A DNA stretch of 64,000 nt from Pseudisothecium myosuroides (taxonomy: Eukaryota; Streptophyta; Bryopsida; Hypnales; Lembophyllaceae), in contig OX637293.1 of NCBI GenBank assembly GCA_951799445.1, forward strand, positions 24,304,001 to 24,368,000, given 5' to 3'. The notes beneath the pieces were generated by a model. The model was not told where the DNA came from. It saw only the letters and a program-made list of their open reading frames with translations, and searched no databases. Made by a program: the position numbers and the translations under genes. Shown here in pieces: positions 62,228 to 64,000 of this stretch (position 1 is its first letter; every line of letters begins with the position of its first letter).

Positions 62228-63511
62228 TCATGAATCCATTAGAGAATGGGATGGAGTAAGATCCACTTCCACTTCAGCCTGCATCACTTCCTCTTTGACT
62301 GTCCATTTACTCTTCAACAGGCTTGCAAGTGAGCTTGTGCTAATGTAAGAGTTGTAATCATCACTCTCCAATTTGATGACCTCCAACTGCTGCTTGAAGG
62401 GCAAAGTCAAAAACAAATCTTCTGAAGGTTGTGCAGAACGGGTCCCTGGGAGCATCTTCAACATGAAGCGCCAATTCTTTAATAGTGCAACTCGATCTGA
62501 TATTCCCAACAGTAGATTTCCAGAGACCACCCCTTGAAAAATGAGAAGGATAACCCCGGCAAAATCGGTACACACACCGTAACACGCGGCATCAGAAAGA
62601 ATTTTCGGATACAAGTCTAAATGCAGGAAGTGCTCCACCACTTCCTCACCCACACGTGCTCTCAGTAAAGTCTTCAATACCCAACAGATTGTCGAGAGCT
62701 TAGCTGTAAATCCTTGAACTTGACGAATGCTCCTTCCATTACATTCTTCATGAAACTTGAGAATCAGGTCCTTCGCCTCTCTCGTAATAATCATAACCAA
62801 CTCCTTATCAAAAGTAGGAGAAAGACTTTGTCCAATGCCCTGTAACAATTCCTCCAATAAAGAGCGATAACAAAGGAAGTTGCCTTCATGACGCAAAGCA
62901 CTACGTACGCACTGCTCTATGGCTTCGCATGATTTCTTCCAACAATCCTCTTGGCTCCCACCTAAATCCAACCGGAAAACCAAATCCTTGGCATGATTTC
63001 GGGGAAAGTCTGGAGAAGAAGTGTACTCCCGAATCCTCAATTCATCCTCAACGGACCAAATTACGGTCGACAAATACCGGCAAATGGAGGTCACCAAGTC
63101 ATGAAACTGAATCTGGGATGCTACTTTGAGAAGCTCCAGACTGTACGTCACATCCATGAAGTCCTTGAGAAATGGTGTGTACATGCGAGAAAGGCAGTCT
63201 TTGTAACATGTAATCTCCCCATGAACCTCCAGAAAAAATTCCAAAGAGGCTTTTGCACTCTGCTTTCCCCACCTCTCACTCAAGCAGGTCTCAAAGTACT
63301 TGCTGCATTTCCTCAAACGAGTAGAATGCACCTTCAACTCGGCTAATGTTTGGCTGTGTCGATGTTCCATGTCTGCGGTCGTTTGCTGGTTGATTCGGTT
63401 GGGCACCAAAAGAATAGAAACATCTTGATCTCCAGACATCCCGCCACACCATACTACCTCCCACTTCTGCTCTTCCATCTGCGAAGATCCTGCTCCTAAA
63501 CCTTCCATCAC
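62228..63511 (-). CDS. BTB/POZ domain protein (single exon, 427 aa)
   Basis: An uninterrupted frame of normal codon use. A BTB/POZ fold occupies about residues 50-150: the ELKVHSTRLRKCSKYFETCL and LSERW stretch is the core of the plant BTB family that includes Arabidopsis At3g05675 and At5g60050, and the VIWSVEDELRI motif after it matches the same family's conserved Trp-Ser-acidic segment. The C-terminal half is helical with no second recognisable domain; length is usual for that family. BTB proteins usually dimerise and serve as CUL3 ubiquitin-ligase adaptors; for this branch that is inference. The start could be the first or the next in-frame Met (MEEQKWEVV). Confidence 0.85.
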   Translation of the reverse strand: MMEGLGAGSSQMEEQKWEVVWCGGMSGDQDVSILLVPNRINQQTTADMEHRHSQTLAELKVHSTRLRKCSKYFETCLSERWGKQSAKASLEFFLEVHGEITCYKDCLSRMYTPFLKDFMDVTYSLELLKVASQIQFHDLVTSICRYLSTVIWSVEDELRIREYTSSPDFPRNHAKDLVFRLDLGGSQEDCWKKSCEAIEQCVRSALRHEGNFLCYRSLLEELLQGIGQSLSPTFDKELVMIITREAKDLILKFHEECNGRSIRQVQGFTAKLSTICWVLKTLLRARVGEEVVEHFLHLDLYPKILSDAACYGVCTDFAGVILLIFQGVVSGNLLLGISDRVALLKNWRFMLKMLPGTRSAQPSEDLFLTLPFKQQLEVIKLESDDYNSYISTSSLASLLKSKWTVKEEVMQAEVEVDLTPSHSLMDS

Positions 63512-64000
63512 GATAGAAGAAATAGCTACTAGTACTCTTTCTGCATCACTTGGAACAAACCCTAAATGATTATACGCCAGTCAAGCATAAGCAACAACTT
63601 AACACGCTTTGTCACGTTTTTCACTAGACACTTGAAATTGTGTCTGGAATACCAAATTAAAATCGAATATAGCATCGAAGCTCTCATTTGCTTACTGAAT
63701 CAAGGTTTTTAGGTTACCACTTGTTAAGCTGTCTTGACGTCAAGCATAGACATAAGAAACTCTCTTGATCTTGATGTCATTATATGCTCAATAGGCACAT
63801 AATCAAACTGAACCTGTTCATATACATGCTTGACGGAAGAACTTATAAATACGGAGCTAGAATTGAAGAAGGAATCCGACATGCTTACCGAATGAAGTAG
63901 CCCCAACTTTGTTGCAGGACGATGATAGCTATGGCTGGAAGCAGAGACCCAATTAAATTTCTCAGAGTAGCTCTACAATTTCCGACTTTGCTAGAACCAC
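63512..64000. other. Upstream region of the BTB gene, to the window edge
   Basis: Promoter and 5' untranslated region of the BTB gene are expected here. A plus-strand frame opens near the edge (listed separately). Nothing else is supported. Confidence 0.45.
63932..64000 (+). CDS. Possible start of a further gene, cut by the window edge
   Basis: From ATG at 63932 a frame reads MAGSRDPIKFLRVALQFPTL and stays open to the edge; base composition here is richer in G and C than the spacer. A TTGCAG acceptor-like site lies just upstream. Too short to assign, and chance remains possible. Confidence 0.25.

Noticed and set aside
1..64000. CRISPR arrays, bacterial operons, ribosomal RNA or tRNA genes
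   Set aside because: No regularly spaced repeats, Shine-Dalgarno-led genes or convincing RNA gene signatures were seen; splicing shows a eukaryotic nuclear origin. tRNA absence is by eye only; tRNAscan-SE would settle it.

Overview
Nuclear DNA of a land plant. Evidence: GT-AG introns throughout, an RRP44A exosome nuclease with the plant-type sequence, a plastid-type nitrilase-like protein, a plant BTB/POZ protein, L-type lectin ectodomains and plant Stowaway-type MITEs. A non-seed plant (bryophyte or lycophyte) fits, but the sequence alone does not fix the species. I resolved seven genes: two lectin receptors, a zinc-finger gene, an omega-amidase, a small membrane-protein gene, RRP44A and a BTB gene. 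Splice phases were checked by hand across every exon junction.

Layout. 0.3-4.7 kb (-): lectin receptor A, which has no TIR domain. 4.7-17.9 kb: transposon-rich spacer ending in a broken 5' piece of a zinc-finger gene. 18.4-23.6 kb (-): lectin receptor B, a paralogue of A carrying a cytoplasmic TIR domain. 23.6-34 kb: second transposon-rich spacer. 34.1-38.1 kb (+): intact zinc-finger gene C. 40.9-44.7 kb (-): omega-amidase. 49.7-51.2 kb (-): small conserved membrane protein. 53.0-60.2 kb (+): RRP44A/DIS3 with 24 coding exons. 62.2-63.5 kb (-): BTB/POZ protein. A possible further gene starts at the right edge.

The left half is an old tandem duplication. Unit 1 (about 0.27-17.87 kb) and unit 2 (about 18.38-34.27 kb) each hold a lectin receptor, a homologous spacer and the 5' end of the zinc-finger gene; only unit 2 has the whole zinc-finger gene. 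Transposons inserted in one unit and missing from the other give clean empty sites.

The most notable system is the receptor pair. B is predicted as signal sequence - extracellular L-type lectin - Pro/Ser linker - membrane span - TIR with the catalytic Glu - two more membrane spans - cytoplasmic region - two more spans - unrecognised C-terminal domain. It is a plant membrane receptor with a Toll-like layout in which a lectin replaces the leucine-rich repeats. A shares everything except the TIR and has lost one metal-binding Asp of the lectin site. The right half is housekeeping: RNA decay, amide metabolism and a small membrane protein.
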